From positions 62,001 through 126,000 of the forward strand of contig JAJFVK010000008.1 of the NCBI GenBank assembly GCA_021371795.1: 64,000 nt of DNA, in the 5' to 3' direction. A program made the position numbers and the translations under genes. The notes beneath the pieces were generated by a model. The model was not told the DNA's origin, searched no databases, and worked only from the letters and a program-made list of their open reading frames with translations. Origin of the DNA: Planctomycetaceae bacterium. GTDB lineage: Bacteria > Planctomycetota > Phycisphaerae > Sedimentisphaerales > UBA12454. Positions 8,668 through 17,528 of this stretch are shown piece after piece (position 1 is the first letter of the stretch; each line of letters opens with the position of its first letter).

Positions 8668-10460
8668 TCGCTGGTGTCGAGAATTGACATAAAGGCTTTT
8701 TGCGGGATTTCCACGTTGCCAATGTTCTTCATTCGCTTCTTGCCTTCTTTTTGCTTTTTCAAGACCTTCATTTTTCGCGTAACGTCGCCGCCATAGAGTT
8801 TTGCCGTAACGTCTTTTCTGAACGCCTTAATCGATTCTCTGGCGATAATCTTTCCGCCAATCGCCGCCTGCAATGGAATCTCAAATTGATGTCTTGGAAT
8901 CGCCTTGCGAAGTTTCAGTAATAATTTTCTGCCGCGGGCTTCAGCGTTCGAGCGGTGTACGATAAGGCTTAATGCGTCAACCACATCTTTATTAATAAGG
9001 ATTTCAATCCTTACAAGGTCTGCCGCCTCGAAACCGATAAGCTCATAGTCCATTGTCGCGTAGCCTTTGGTTATGCCTTTGAGCTGGTCATAAAAATCAT
9101 AAACTATTTCCGCCAGCGGCGCACGGAAAGACATCATAACGCGCGTTACGCTGATGTAATCAGTTTTCAGCAGAATACATCTTCGCTGCTCGGCGAGCTG
9201 CATAATTCCGCCGATACTGTCTTTTGGTGTTATGATTTCAAGTTTGACAATCGGTTCTCGCAGCTCTTCAATTTTTGTAATATCGGGAAGCTGGCTCGGC
9301 GAATCGACTTTTAGAACATCGCCATCTGTTGTCAGAATTTCATACGTTACAGTCGGTGCGGTCTGCACGACTTCGATATTGTTTTCTCGCTCGAGACGTT
9401 CCTGAATGATTTCCATGTGCAGCATTCCGAGAAAGCCGCAGCGGAAACCAAAACCAAGAGCAGGACTGTTTTGCGGGAAGAATGAAAAGCTCGCGTCATT
9501 GAGTGAAAGTTTTTCAAACGCTGTGCGAAGCTGTGTATATTCGGTATTATTGCCGGGATAAAAATCACTGAAAACCATCTGCTGCGGTTTCTTGTAGCCG
9601 TGCAGTGGTTTTTCAGCAGGGTCGCTCAACAGCGTTATCGTATCGCCGATGGTAACATCCGCAAGAGTTCTGATGTTCGCGATAACGTAACCTACTTCGC
9701 CTGTGCCGAGCGAATCGGTTTTCTTCATCGAAGGCGTAAACTTGCCGAGTTCTGTAATAAGATAAGGACGAGCGGTGCCCATCATTTTAATTTTCTGGCC
9801 GGGCAGCAAAGTACCTGAAAAAACTCTGACGTAGCAAATAACGCCGCGGTAGCCATCGAAATGACTATCGAAAATCAAAGCCTTGATGTGCGGGTCGTTA
9901 TCCAGTTTTGGCGGAGGCATAAGAGTCGTAATCGCGTCGAGCAGTTCTTCAATACCTGCACCGCTTTTTGCGCTGATTTTGAAACATTCATTTCTGCTGA
10001 TGCCCAGCGTGTGTTCGATTTCCTCCGCGACAACATCGGCCTGTGCAGCGGGCAAATCGATTTTATTAATAACCGGAATAATTTCCAATCCGCATTCAAC
10101 CGCCATATACGCGTTTGCCAATGTTTGCGCCTCGACGCCCTGCGTTGCATCGACAATGAGAATCGCGCCTTCACAGGCTGTCATCGAACGTGATACTTCA
10201 TAATGAAAATCAACGTGGCCGGGCGTGTCGATAAGGTTCAGCATATATTCCTTACCTTCATGCTTATAATTCATCGTTACAGCAGAGGCCTTTACGGTAA
10301 TGCCGCGTTCGCGTTCGATGTCCATACTGTCGAGCATCTGGTCCTTGAACTCACGCTGGCTGACCGTGCCTGTCATTAATAAGAGTCTGTCGGCCAACGT
10401 GCTTTTGCCGTGGTCGATATGTGCGATAATGCAAAAATTTCGTATATTGTCTATTGTCAT
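8664..10460 (-). CDS. lepA: Elongation factor 4 (LepA)
   Basis: 598 residues, normal for LepA. The G domain shows AHIDHGKSTLADRLL (P-loop), DTPGHVDF (G3) and NKIDLPAA (G4), followed by domains II and III and the LepA-specific C-terminal domain ending in KMKVLKKQKEGKKRMK. EF4 is a ribosome-associated GTPase that acts on stalled or mis-translocated ribosomes, with some role in initiation. Its stop overlaps the stop of the convergent M56 gene by four bases. A promoter with a good -10 (TATAAT) lies upstream. Confidence 0.97.
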   Translation of the reverse strand: MTIDNIRNFCIIAHIDHGKSTLADRLLLMTGTVSQREFKDQMLDSMDIERERGITVKASAVTMNYKHEGKEYMLNLIDTPGHVDFHYEVSRSMTACEGAILIVDATQGVEAQTLANAYMAVECGLEIIPVINKIDLPAAQADVVAEEIEHTLGISRNECFKISAKSGAGIEELLDAITTLMPPPKLDNDPHIKALIFDSHFDGYRGVICYVRVFSGTLLPGQKIKMMGTARPYLITELGKFTPSMKKTDSLGTGEVGYVIANIRTLADVTIGDTITLLSDPAEKPLHGYKKPQQMVFSDFYPGNNTEYTQLRTAFEKLSLNDASFSFFPQNSPALGFGFRCGFLGMLHMEIIQERLERENNIEVVQTAPTVTYEILTTDGDVLKVDSPSQLPDITKIEELREPIVKLEIITPKDSIGGIMQLAEQRRCILLKTDYISVTRVMMSFRAPLAEIVYDFYDQLKGITKGYATMDYELIGFEAADLVRIEILINKDVVDALSLIVHRSNAEARGRKLLLKLRKAIPRHQFEIPLQAAIGGKIIARESIKAFRKDVTAKLYGGDVTRKMKVLKKQKEGKKRMKNIGNVEIPQKAFMSILDTSD

Positions 10461-10489
10461 TTGTCTTTTCTAATAAAATTTAAAACGTC

Positions 10490-10517
10490 ATTATAGCTTT
10501 TTGTGCGTTTAAAGCAA
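10490..10517 (-). promoter_or_regulatory. Candidate sigma70 promoter for lepA
   Basis: Reading the minus strand, TTGCTT (10517-10512) is separated by 16 bases from TATAAT (10495-10490), about 30 bases upstream of the lepA start. The -10 is consensus; the -35 is only partial, so the assignment is moderate. Confidence 0.45.
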
Positions 10518-10606
10518 TAATCACTTGCGTAAGTTAGGTAAAATTGCATTTTGCCGGATTTTTTGAACCATTTTGGCGTTATGGAACGTATAACGTCATA
10601 GAATTT

Positions 10607-11017
10607 ATGAAAATTAAGCTTAAAACAATTTTGGTTTGTATAGCTCTTTTGGCGGCCGGGTCGCTGGCCTTCGACTCTTATTTTGATTCCGGAGCAAAAT
10701 GCTTGCGGATGTCGATTTGCAAAGTTGTGCAATTAAAGGCTAAATCTCATTCGTGCTGTCAGGCGAAAGTTCAACTTCCCCAAACATCAACCGGAAAATG
10801 CAAGAATCAAAAAAACTGCTGCTATAAAAAACCTTCGCCGACCGCTACTCTTGATAATGAATTTGTATTTGATGAAAATAATGTTAATCCAATCTTTTTG
10901 GCGAGTGCAACTTTAACACGGTCTGATTTCATTTCTAAAATTACGTGTTTATCAACGGGACCTCCATTTCAATTTAATGACAAAGGACAATCCATTCTTT
11001 GCGTTTTCATAATTTGA
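10607..11017 (+). CDS. Small secreted Cys-rich protein
   Basis: Starting from the ATG at 10607, 136 residues with a signal peptide (basic MKIKLK, hydrophobic TILVCIALLAAGSLAF) followed by a mature part with about nine cysteines, including an HSCCQAK segment and a KNCCYKK segment. No known domain is recognised. The paired CC motifs and His suggest metal binding or disulfides in an extracytoplasmic protein. A longer reading from 10544 would place hydrophilic residues before the signal peptide and is less likely. It lies upstream of another Cys-rich secreted gene on the same strand and may be co-regulated with it. Confidence 0.6.
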   Translation: MKIKLKTILVCIALLAAGSLAFDSYFDSGAKCLRMSICKVVQLKAKSHSCCQAKVQLPQTSTGKCKNQKNCCYKKPSPTATLDNEFVFDENNVNPIFLASATLTRSDFISKITCLSTGPPFQFNDKGQSILCVFII

Positions 11018-11084
11018 GATGCACAGAGAGATTGTATTTTGTTGTAATTAAAAATTGAAAACTTAAATTTTTGGAGTATTTAAA

Positions 11085-11423
11085 ATGTTAAAGAAACTTA
11101 GTATAATCGGTTTAGCGTTAGTATTATTTGTCGGCTTGAGTTTGTCCGGGTTTGAATCAAAGGTATTCGCCGGCGAAGGCTGCGGCGCAAAAGCCGGATG
11201 TAATAAGGAAGACGCCAAGCAATGCGACAAAGACAAGGAATGTAAATGCGGCGATGATTGCAAATGCGGGGACAACTGCAAGTGTGAAAACTGTAAATGC
11301 GATAGCTGCAAAAAAGCCAAGGAATGCAAATGCGGCGACAAATGCAAATGCGGCGACAAATGCACATGCGGCAAAGACTGCAAATGCGAAAATTGCAAAT
11401 GCAAAACAGGCTGCAAGAAGTAA
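11085..11423 (+). CDS. Secreted metallothionein-like Cys/Lys-rich repeat protein
   Basis: 112 residues. A signal peptide ([20 protein letters not shown], cleavage near a VFAGE segment) precedes an almost purely repetitive domain of CKCGD, CKCEN and CTCGK units. More than twenty cysteines fall in the mature chain, mostly as C-x-C and C-x-x-C. This is metallothionein-like composition, but the protein is exported, which classical metallothioneins are not. It may sequester soft metals (Cu, Zn, Cd, Hg) outside the cytoplasm; this is inference from composition. A GGAG ribosome site precedes the ATG and a strong terminator follows. Confidence 0.8.
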   Translation: MLKKLSIIGLALVLFVGLSLSGFESKVFAGEGCGAKAGCNKEDAKQCDKDKECKCGDDCKCGDNCKCENCKCDSCKKAKECKCGDKCKCGDKCTCGKDCKCENCKCKTGCKK

Positions 11424-11440
11424 CTCGCCGAGGTAAATTC

Positions 11441-11470
11441 AAAGGCCCGAAATTATCCGGGCCTTTTTTT
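11441..11470 (+). terminator. Rho-independent terminator after the metallothionein-like gene
   Basis: AAAGGCCCG and CGGGCCTTT arms flank a short AAATTAT loop and are followed by a run of T. It sits 18 bases past the stop codon, and by symmetry could also serve the convergent gene ending at 11500. Confidence 0.85.
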
Positions 11471-11499
11471 ATAAAGAAAAATAGGTACCATTTTTCTTT

Positions 11500-12099
11500 C
11501 TACAGTGGCCAATCGCTTGGGCAGTAATCCATCCAGTAGCTCGCGAGAATTTCGAAATCCCTGAAATTAACATTATTGTCGGCGTATAAATCTGCCGACC
11601 AGCCGCTGCCGGTTTTGAGCCATTGCTCGGCCATCGTTTTTAAATGCAGATAATTGACGATGCAGACTTTCACGCCCTGATTGGATAAATCGCTTGAGTT
11701 AAAATTAATCCAGCCGATATTTTCTCCCCAGGCATAGCCTGAAAAGTTACCGTTAGTGTCGATAGAAACGCCGCCATAATCCGGGTCGAAGTTAATCCAT
11801 CCGACATTTTCGCCCCATGCGTAGCCGCTTAAATGTCCATAGCCGTCGTTAGCAACGCCGCCGTAAGTGGTTGGCGAAAGATTAATCCAGCCGATATTTT
11901 CAGCCCAAATATAACCTGTAACTTTATCGCGTTCGACTAACGCACCGCTGCCGGTTACGCCCGGCTCGAAATTTATCCAGCCAACGTTTTCGCCGTAAGC
12001 GTACTGATTGCCGGTGTTTTTCGGGTCGATATTTTCAGCGTTTGCAATACCTGAAATCAAAAGCAATACCGACATTAAAAAGTATAATTTATTTTTCAT
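11500..12099 (-). CDS. Secreted GWINF-repeat protein with dockerin-like C-terminus
   Basis: About 199 residues. A signal peptide (MKNKLYFLMSVLLLISGIANA) is followed by four to five copies of a repeat of the form Y-x-W/Y-G/A-E-N-V/I-G-W-I-N-F/L, each about 35 residues apart. The tail, with a DLYADNNVNFRDFEILASYW segment, resembles a type I dockerin/EF-hand calcium loop followed by the LAxxWL-type ending seen on many secreted planctomycete proteins. The protein is probably surface-associated or part of an extracellular complex. The ATG at 12099 is chosen because it opens the signal peptide; the frame is open further upstream but overlaps the next gene. Confidence 0.75.
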   Translation of the reverse strand: MKNKLYFLMSVLLLISGIANAENIDPKNTGNQYAYGENVGWINFEPGVTGSGALVERDKVTGYIWAENIGWINLSPTTYGGVANDGYGHLSGYAWGENVGWINFDPDYGGVSIDTNGNFSGYAWGENIGWINFNSSDLSNQGVKVCIVNYLHLKTMAEQWLKTGSGWSADLYADNNVNFRDFEILASYWMDYCPSDWPL

Positions 12100-12124
12100 A
12101 GTTTTATTCCTTTGCCTTTTTTTC

Positions 12125-13024
12125 TTACGGCGCACAATTTGTACCGACACAACTTGCCGGTTTGTACATATTATTTGTACCGCTGCCATTATTATAAGCT
12201 GTATTCTGGTCAAGCATACAGTATCCTCCCGCATAAATGCCATAAACCGTACCTGTAGCTGAAGTGCCGTTAGAATAGACTGTATTGCCTATAATGGTAC
12301 TGCCTACATCGGTGATGATTCCATAGACCATAGTGCCGGTCGAAACATCACCATTATCATAAACTGTGTTTCCGGTTATTGTACAACCACCTCCAACAAC
12401 GATACCGAAAATATACGCTGCAACGCCAACCCCGTTAGAATGAACCATATTTCCTGTGATTTTGGCTCCTGCACCGGCATGGATACCGTACACCTGCGAT
12501 CCTGCGGGTGCAAAACCATTATAGACGGATGTGCAGTTTCTGACCTCGTGGCCATAACCGACAAGCTGAATACCCTGTTTTGAATTTGATTGAACACGCA
12601 CATCAATCACACGATTATCTGTTGCGGTAGTATATTCTTCATCTATACCAACAGTGAAATTTCGAATAGTTCCATTTCTGATTTCGACATTACTTTTGCC
12701 AAGAATATAAATACCATATGTAGTTCCGGCACCGTTGCCTATTAGCGAATAGCCGCAAAGGTCTATCGTAACATTATTGGCATCAATTCTTATGCCGTGA
12801 GATGAACATAGTCTTTCGCCCTGAAGGTAATACGAACCGCCGGCAGTGATATAAAACGTAGTGGAACCAAGTGCTGATGCGGGAATAGGAATTCTCGGCT
12901 CTATCTGGTCGAGCGTTTTCATTGTCGGGCCGGGCGGCGATGTTGGCTGCAACTCACCGGCGAAACAAAAATTACAAATTACAATTTGGCAGACAATAAT
13001 TGAAATAATGGACGTGATCTTCAT
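12125..13024 (-). CDS. Secreted right-handed beta-helix protein (NosD/pectate-lyase-like fold)
   Basis: 299 residues with an N-terminal signal peptide (MKITSIISIIVCQIVICNFCFA) and about eight to ten turns of a parallel beta-helix visible as repeats of G-I-x-I/A-x-x-x-x-N/T-I-x-G-N-T-V-x-x-N-G. The segment ASALGSTTFYITAGGSYYL near residue 50 and NNVTIDLCGYSLIG are typical of beta-helix proteins in planctomycetes. No catalytic residues are evident, so carbohydrate binding or structural use is as likely as lyase activity. A clear AAGGAG site precedes the start. It lies just upstream of the GWINF-repeat gene and may be co-transcribed with it. Confidence 0.75.
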   Translation of the reverse strand: MKITSIISIIVCQIVICNFCFAGELQPTSPPGPTMKTLDQIEPRIPIPASALGSTTFYITAGGSYYLQGERLCSSHGIRIDANNVTIDLCGYSLIGNGAGTTYGIYILGKSNVEIRNGTIRNFTVGIDEEYTTATDNRVIDVRVQSNSKQGIQLVGYGHEVRNCTSVYNGFAPAGSQVYGIHAGAGAKITGNMVHSNGVGVAAYIFGIVVGGGCTITGNTVYDNGDVSTGTMVYGIITDVGSTIIGNTVYSNGTSATGTVYGIYAGGYCMLDQNTAYNNGSGTNNMYKPASCVGTNCAP

Positions 13025-13150
13025 TCTTCATTCTCCTTAAAAAAATGATTTTGTATCGATGGATATACTACCGCTGAATGCCTGAAAAAACAAGGAAAAA
13101 GCGGTTCAATTATATGTTTAAAACCTTGTTAAAACTCTCAAAAATGAGGT

Positions 13151-14281
13151 TTAATCGATAACGAGCTGATTTTTCCACTCGCAATTTTTGCCCTTTTCAT
13201 ATCCGATATCAAAAAGGATTTTCATTTCCCTTGGGTCGAACATTTTTTTTGTTTTCGCTACATATTCTTTTGGGATGCACATATATTCGAATTGGGCGTT
13301 GTCTCGTCTGGCCATCCAGTAAATTCGATTCAAATCGCTCCATGTCTGCATCTTCATCATCGTGTAGAAAGAATGTTCGAGAATCCTGATGGCATTTCTT
13401 TTCACCTGCTTCTGGTCGGGAGCGCCGATACCATTCTTGATAACGTAAATATTGCACGGCCCATTTGGCGTTTTTCCAGTTTCGCTTAGAGGTTTGAAAT
13501 AACAGAACACGCCTGTAACAACGCCGCCGTCAACGTGCATTTCATCGTACATATTGCCGTCAGCGGCAACCTCGAAACACACCGGCGGAAACGCGCCCGG
13601 AAAAGCGGATGACGCAAGCAGAACTTTTCTGAAAAGTTCCGTCGCTTTCGGGCTTTTGCTCGAAGCAATCGCACCCATATCCCAAACAACAAAACGCTGC
13701 GCATCGAGATAAGTTGTGCCGACATATAAACGTCTGCCTTTGGCGTGTTCACGTGCGATGGCGTCAATCTTTTCCTGCGTGAGAGTTTTTTCTATTAAAT
13801 CGGAAAGAGGCTGCGTATCGGCATACGATTCGTTCCATAACATTCCAATAAAACCGAGACAACCTTTAACGTCGAATATGTCTTTATCAGAAATTGAAGT
13901 GTAAATTTGTTTCAGTTCTTCATCGCAGTTAGAACCGAGAAATGCAAGCGGGGCGATTAATGCGCCGGTGCTTATTCCGGTAACGACCTGGAACTGCGGA
14001 CGTTTGCCGCTCTGTGTCCAGCCGTACAAAACGCCTGCGCCGAAAGCGCCGTTTGCGCCGCCGCCGGAAAGAGCCAAAAATGCGCAGCCGTTGGCATCGT
14101 TTGGATCCTGTTTGAAATCGGGAATAAAATTCTGGTCAAAAACCCTGATATTGTTCGGCATATCGGGAATTGACGTTTTGTAAATCAGATTTTCAGGTAC
14201 TGCGTGGCGAACCGGCGCACAGCCCGATAACAACGCGGTTATTACTATTGAAATTGACAAAATTGTCTTGTTACGAGTCAT
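13151..14281 (-). CDS. Patatin-like phospholipase lipoprotein
   Basis: 376 residues beginning with a lipoprotein signal peptide (LLSGC lipobox, Cys at residue 21). The patatin catalytic elements are present: the oxyanion loop LSGGGANGAFGAG, the nucleophile elbow GISTG and the catalytic Asp in VDGGV. Patatin enzymes use a Ser-Asp dyad to cleave acyl esters of membrane lipids. The lipobox implies anchoring in the periplasm or outer membrane. AAAGGAC precedes the ATG. The gene is alone on its strand, with no obvious operon partner. Confidence 0.88.
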   Translation of the reverse strand: MTRNKTILSISIVITALLSGCAPVRHAVPENLIYKTSIPDMPNNIRVFDQNFIPDFKQDPNDANGCAFLALSGGGANGAFGAGVLYGWTQSGKRPQFQVVTGISTGALIAPLAFLGSNCDEELKQIYTSISDKDIFDVKGCLGFIGMLWNESYADTQPLSDLIEKTLTQEKIDAIAREHAKGRRLYVGTTYLDAQRFVVWDMGAIASSKSPKATELFRKVLLASSAFPGAFPPVCFEVAADGNMYDEMHVDGGVVTGVFCYFKPLSETGKTPNGPCNIYVIKNGIGAPDQKQVKRNAIRILEHSFYTMMKMQTWSDLNRIYWMARRDNAQFEYMCIPKEYVAKTKKMFDPREMKILFDIGYEKGKNCEWKNQLVID

Positions 14282-14402
14282 TTAAAGTCCTTTTTTGAGA
14301 GATAATTATGTAGAATTTTTCACATTAGTCAATAATTTAAAAAAACAAAAAAGACAACGCCTCACTTTTTATTTTTTTGCCCGTTTTCAATACTGAAAAT
14401 GG

Positions 14403-14431
14403 TTGACAGTCTTTGTTTGCAGGCCTATACT
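14403..14431 (+). promoter_or_regulatory. Sigma70 promoter for pyruvate phosphate dikinase
   Basis: TTGACA (14403-14408), 17-base spacer, TATACT (14426-14431): a near-consensus sigma70 promoter about 80 bases upstream of the ATG at 14512. Confidence 0.75.
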
Positions 14432-14511
14432 TGTCCCCTCAAAATGTTTCTTTATGTAATATTCGTTTAATTGCCCCATGGGGCTACTTTAATTTAAGGA
14501 GTTTTAGAACA

Positions 14512-17232
14512 ATGGCTAAAAGTGCAAAAACAGTTTTCTTCTTCGGCGCAGGCAAGGCTGAAGGTATGAGCGTCGCAAAGGCAGACGCAGATCGCAGAAT
14601 GATACTTGGCGGCAAAGGCGCAGGTCTTGCCGATATGACGTTTGCCGGTTTGCCGGTACCTCCGGGTTTCACAATTTCCGTTGATGAGTGCGAGAACTAT
14701 TACAAACAGGGCAGAAAACTTGCCGAGTCTGTGAAAAAACAAGTTCGCGAAAACATGGCGAAAGTTGAAAAGGATATGAAAAAGAAATTCGGCGATGTCA
14801 ACGACCCGCTTTTGTTCTCGGTTCGTTCAGGCGCTGCTCGTTCGATGCCCGGTATGATGGAAACAATTCTGAACCTCGGCCTTAACGACAAATCAGTCGA
14901 AGGTCTGGCAAAGAAAACCGGCAATCCGCGTTTCGCTTATGACGCATATCGCAGATTCATTCAGATGTACAGCACAACAGCAATGGGTCTTTCAAAAGAG
15001 CCGATGGAAGAAATGCTGCACAACGAAAAGAAAAAAGCCGGCGTTAAAACCGACCCGGAACTCAACGCGGAAGCGCTCAAAGACCTCTGCGAACAGTTCA
15101 AGAAATTCTATTCAGAAAAAATGAAAGGCCAGTCTTTCCCACAGGATCCTTATGAACAACTCTGGGGCGCTATCGGCGCAGTATTCGGAAGCTGGGAAGC
15201 TGACAAGGCAGTTAAGTACCGCCAGGTTGAAAAAATCAGCAACCTTAAAGGTACCGCAGTAAACGTTCAGACGATGGTATTCGGCAATATGGGCGATTCA
15301 TCGGGCACAGGCGTTTGCTTCACACGCGACCCGAACACAGGCGAAAACGTATTCTACGGCGATTGCCTTATCAACGCACAGGGCGAAGACGTTGTTGCCG
15401 GTATCAGAACTCCGATGAAACTTTCAGAGCTTGGCAAACTTCTGCCAAAAGCATACAAGCAGCTCTGTCAGGTTCGTTTGCAGTTAGAAAAACATTACAA
15501 AGATATGCAGGATTTGGAATTTACAGTTCAGGAAGAAAAGCTGTATATGCTCCAGTGCAGAACCGGCAAAAGAACAGCCGCTGCGGTATTCAAAATTGCC
15601 GCTGATATGGTAAAAGAAAAACTGCTCACAAAGGAAGAAGCAGTTGCGAGAATGACGCCGGAAGACATCGAAAGATTGTTCTATCCGCAGCTCGACTTAA
15701 AAGCCGCAAAGAGCGCGACGAAAATAGCAAATGGTATTAACGCCGTTCCAGGCGCAGCGTCAGGCAAAGTAGTATTCACCGCCGCTGAAGCAGAAGAGAT
15801 GGCAAAGAATGGCGAAAAAGTTCTGCTGGTCAGAAAAGAAACATCTCCGGAAGACGTAGGCGGTATGCACGCTGCGGTTGGCATTTTGACAGCGACAGGC
15901 GGAAAGACAAGCCACGCTGCGGTAGTTGCACGCGGTTGGGGTAAATGCTGCGTCGTAGGATGCGAAGCTTTGAATATCAACAACGAAACAAAGAGTATGA
16001 CTGTTGGCGATAGAACGATTAAGCAGGGCGATTTCCTTACACTCGACGGCAACACCGGCGATGTTTATATGGGACAATTAGGTTTGCAGATGCCCGAACA
16101 GCCCGCCGCATATCAGACAATTATGAAATATTGCGACGAGCTTCGTACATTGAAGGTTCGTACAAACGCTGATACGCCGTATGATGCGAAAAAAGCTGTT
16201 GAAATGGGTGCCGAAGGTATCGGCCTTTGCAGAACAGAACATATGTTCTTCGATACAGAAGAAAGACGCCTTGCGATTCAGGAAATGATTGTTGCCGAAG
16301 GTGTTGAGGCACGCAAAGCCGCGCTGGCAAAACTGCTTCCAATTCAGCAGAAAGATTTCGAAGGCATCTTCACGGCGATGAACGGCAAACCTGTTACAAT
16401 TCGTCTGATTGATCCGCCGCTTCATGAGTTCACGCCGAAAGATGATGAAGGTGTGCAAAAGCTAAGTAAAATAACAGGCATTAGTCCTGAAAAGATTAAG
16501 CATCGCTGTGAACAGCTTCACGAATCGAATCCGATGCTTGGCCATCGCGGATGTCGTCTTTGCATTACATATCCGGAAATTCTCGATATGCAGGTAACTG
16601 CGATTATCAAGGCCGCGATAGCATGTGCAAAAGCAGGCGTAAAGGTATTGCCGGAAATTATGATTCCGCTGACAATCGATAAGAAAGAACTTTCAATTCA
16701 GGTTGACCAGGCTCGCGCTCTCGCTAACGGTTTGATTAAAGAAGCGAAGTCGAAAGTTAAATATATGATTGGCACGATGATTGAAATTCCACGTGCCGCA
16801 CTGCTGGCTGACCAGATTGCCGAAGTCGCGGAGTTCTTCTCATGCGGAACAAACGACCTGACGCAAATGACGCTCGGTCTTTCACGCGACGACGCAGGCA
16901 GATTCCTGCCGATTTATGTCGCAAGCGAAAAAGACGGCGGCAAGGGCATCTTCAAGGCTGACCCATTCCAGAGTCTGGATCAGGAAGGCGTTGGTATGCT
17001 TGTGAAGATGGCGATTGAAAAAGGTCGTTCAACACGCAAAGACCTTAAAGTCGGTATCTGCGGCGAACACGGCGGCGAGTCAACAAGCGTTAAGTTCTGC
17101 CATAGCGTTGGTATGAACTACGTTTCCTGCTCACCGTTCAGGGTTCCAATCGCAAGACTGGCTGCCGCACAGGCTGTAATCGCTGATAAAGCTGCCGCAA
17201 AAGGCAAAAAAACAGCGAAAAAAGGCAAATAG
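14512..17232 (+). CDS. ppdK: Pyruvate, phosphate dikinase
   Basis: About 906 residues, the usual length. It interconverts pyruvate, ATP and phosphate with PEP, AMP and pyrophosphate. The N-terminal ATP-grasp domain shows GGKGAGLADM and SVRSGAARSMPGMMETILNLG. The phosphohistidine domain has GGKTSHAAVVARGWGK. The C-terminal PEP/pyruvate TIM barrel has GLCRTEHMFF, SCGTNDLTQM and GICGEHGG. The ATG at 14512 follows AAGGAG at 14496-14501 and gives the conserved N-terminus; in-frame upstream codons are leader. In anaerobes PPDK serves PPi-linked glycolysis or gluconeogenesis. The C-terminus has a short Lys/Ala tail. Confidence 0.96.
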   Translation: MAKSAKTVFFFGAGKAEGMSVAKADADRRMILGGKGAGLADMTFAGLPVPPGFTISVDECENYYKQGRKLAESVKKQVRENMAKVEKDMKKKFGDVNDPLLFSVRSGAARSMPGMMETILNLGLNDKSVEGLAKKTGNPRFAYDAYRRFIQMYSTTAMGLSKEPMEEMLHNEKKKAGVKTDPELNAEALKDLCEQFKKFYSEKMKGQSFPQDPYEQLWGAIGAVFGSWEADKAVKYRQVEKISNLKGTAVNVQTMVFGNMGDSSGTGVCFTRDPNTGENVFYGDCLINAQGEDVVAGIRTPMKLSELGKLLPKAYKQLCQVRLQLEKHYKDMQDLEFTVQEEKLYMLQCRTGKRTAAAVFKIAADMVKEKLLTKEEAVARMTPEDIERLFYPQLDLKAAKSATKIANGINAVPGAASGKVVFTAAEAEEMAKNGEKVLLVRKETSPEDVGGMHAAVGILTATGGKTSHAAVVARGWGKCCVVGCEALNINNETKSMTVGDRTIKQGDFLTLDGNTGDVYMGQLGLQMPEQPAAYQTIMKYCDELRTLKVRTNADTPYDAKKAVEMGAEGIGLCRTEHMFFDTEERRLAIQEMIVAEGVEARKAALAKLLPIQQKDFEGIFTAMNGKPVTIRLIDPPLHEFTPKDDEGVQKLSKITGISPEKIKHRCEQLHESNPMLGHRGCRLCITYPEILDMQVTAIIKAAIACAKAGVKVLPEIMIPLTIDKKELSIQVDQARALANGLIKEAKSKVKYMIGTMIEIPRAALLADQIAEVAEFFSCGTNDLTQMTLGLSRDDAGRFLPIYVASEKDGGKGIFKADPFQSLDQEGVGMLVKMAIEKGRSTRKDLKVGICGEHGGESTSVKFCHSVGMNYVSCSPFRVPIARLAAAQAVIADKAAAKGKKTAKKGK

Positions 17233-17271
17233 GCAAAACTTGACAAAATAACGTCAAAAGTATAGAATATC

Positions 17272-17302
17272 AGGTGCGCTGGTTAGTCCGGCGCACCTTT
17301 TT
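17272..17302 (+). terminator. Rho-independent terminator of the pyruvate phosphate dikinase gene
   Basis: AGGTGCGC pairs with GCGCACCT around an 11-base loop, followed by TTTTTT. It lies 40 bases past the stop codon. Confidence 0.85.
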
Positions 17303-17400
17303 TAATTGAAGAATGAAGATAGAAGATTGAAGATTTGTGGAACTGCCTTCGGCAAAGTAATTAAATTTTCAATCTTCAATATTCAATCTTAAATTTCAAT
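17303..17400. repeat. Imperfect long dyad of GAAGATTGAAGA-type spacer sequence
   Basis: The spacer before the tRNA gene holds GAATGAAGATAGAAGATTGAAGATTT, then a centre with GCCTTCGGC, then AAATTTTCAATCTTCAATATTCAATCTT. The two halves are roughly inverted copies, so the transcript could fold into one long AU-rich hairpin. No role is evident; this resembles short-period intergenic filler. Confidence 0.5.
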
Positions 17401-17474
17401 GGTGGGTGTAGCTCAGCTGGTAGAGCATTAGATTGTGGTTCTAAGGGTCGCGGGTCCGAACCCCGTCACTCACC
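17401..17474 (+). tRNA. tRNA-His (anticodon GTG)
   Basis: The full cloverleaf is readable: acceptor GTGGGTG pairing with CACTCAC (one G-T), D-arm GCTCAGCTGGTAGAGC, anticodon arm TTAGA-TTGTGGT-TCTAA with anticodon GTG, and T-arm GCGGG-TCCGAAC-CCCGT. The extra G at 17401 opposite C at 17474 is the G-1:C73 identity element specific for tRNA-His. CCA is not encoded. Confidence 0.97.
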
Positions 17475-17487
17475 CTTGTGAAATTAG

Positions 17488-17517
17488 GGCAGTGATTTTT
17501 TAATCACTGCCTTTTTT
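17488..17517 (+). terminator. Rho-independent terminator after tRNA-His
   Basis: GGCAGTGATT and AATCACTGCC arms with a TTTT loop are followed by TTTTTT; it starts 14 bases after the tRNA. Confidence 0.85.
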
Positions 17518-17528
17518 GTTTGATTAAA

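Noticed and set aside
9861-10203. Open frames on the plus strand within lepA
   Set aside because: They lie entirely in the reverse of the well-conserved lepA gene and show no protein character.
10457-10732. Minus-strand 91-residue frame between lepA and the secreted Cys-rich gene
   Set aside because: Overlaps the lepA promoter and the signal-peptide gene on the other strand; no recognizable pattern or ribosome site.
11098-11442. Long Cys/Arg-rich frames opposite and overlapping the metallothionein-like gene
   Set aside because: Shadows caused by the repetitive codons; only the plus-strand frame from 11085 has a signal peptide and ribosome site.
17240-17268. TTGACA-N17-TAGAAT promoter-like sequence right after the pyruvate phosphate dikinase stop
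   Set aside because: Transcription would begin at about the terminator hairpin, so no meaningful product is expected; chance match or remnant.
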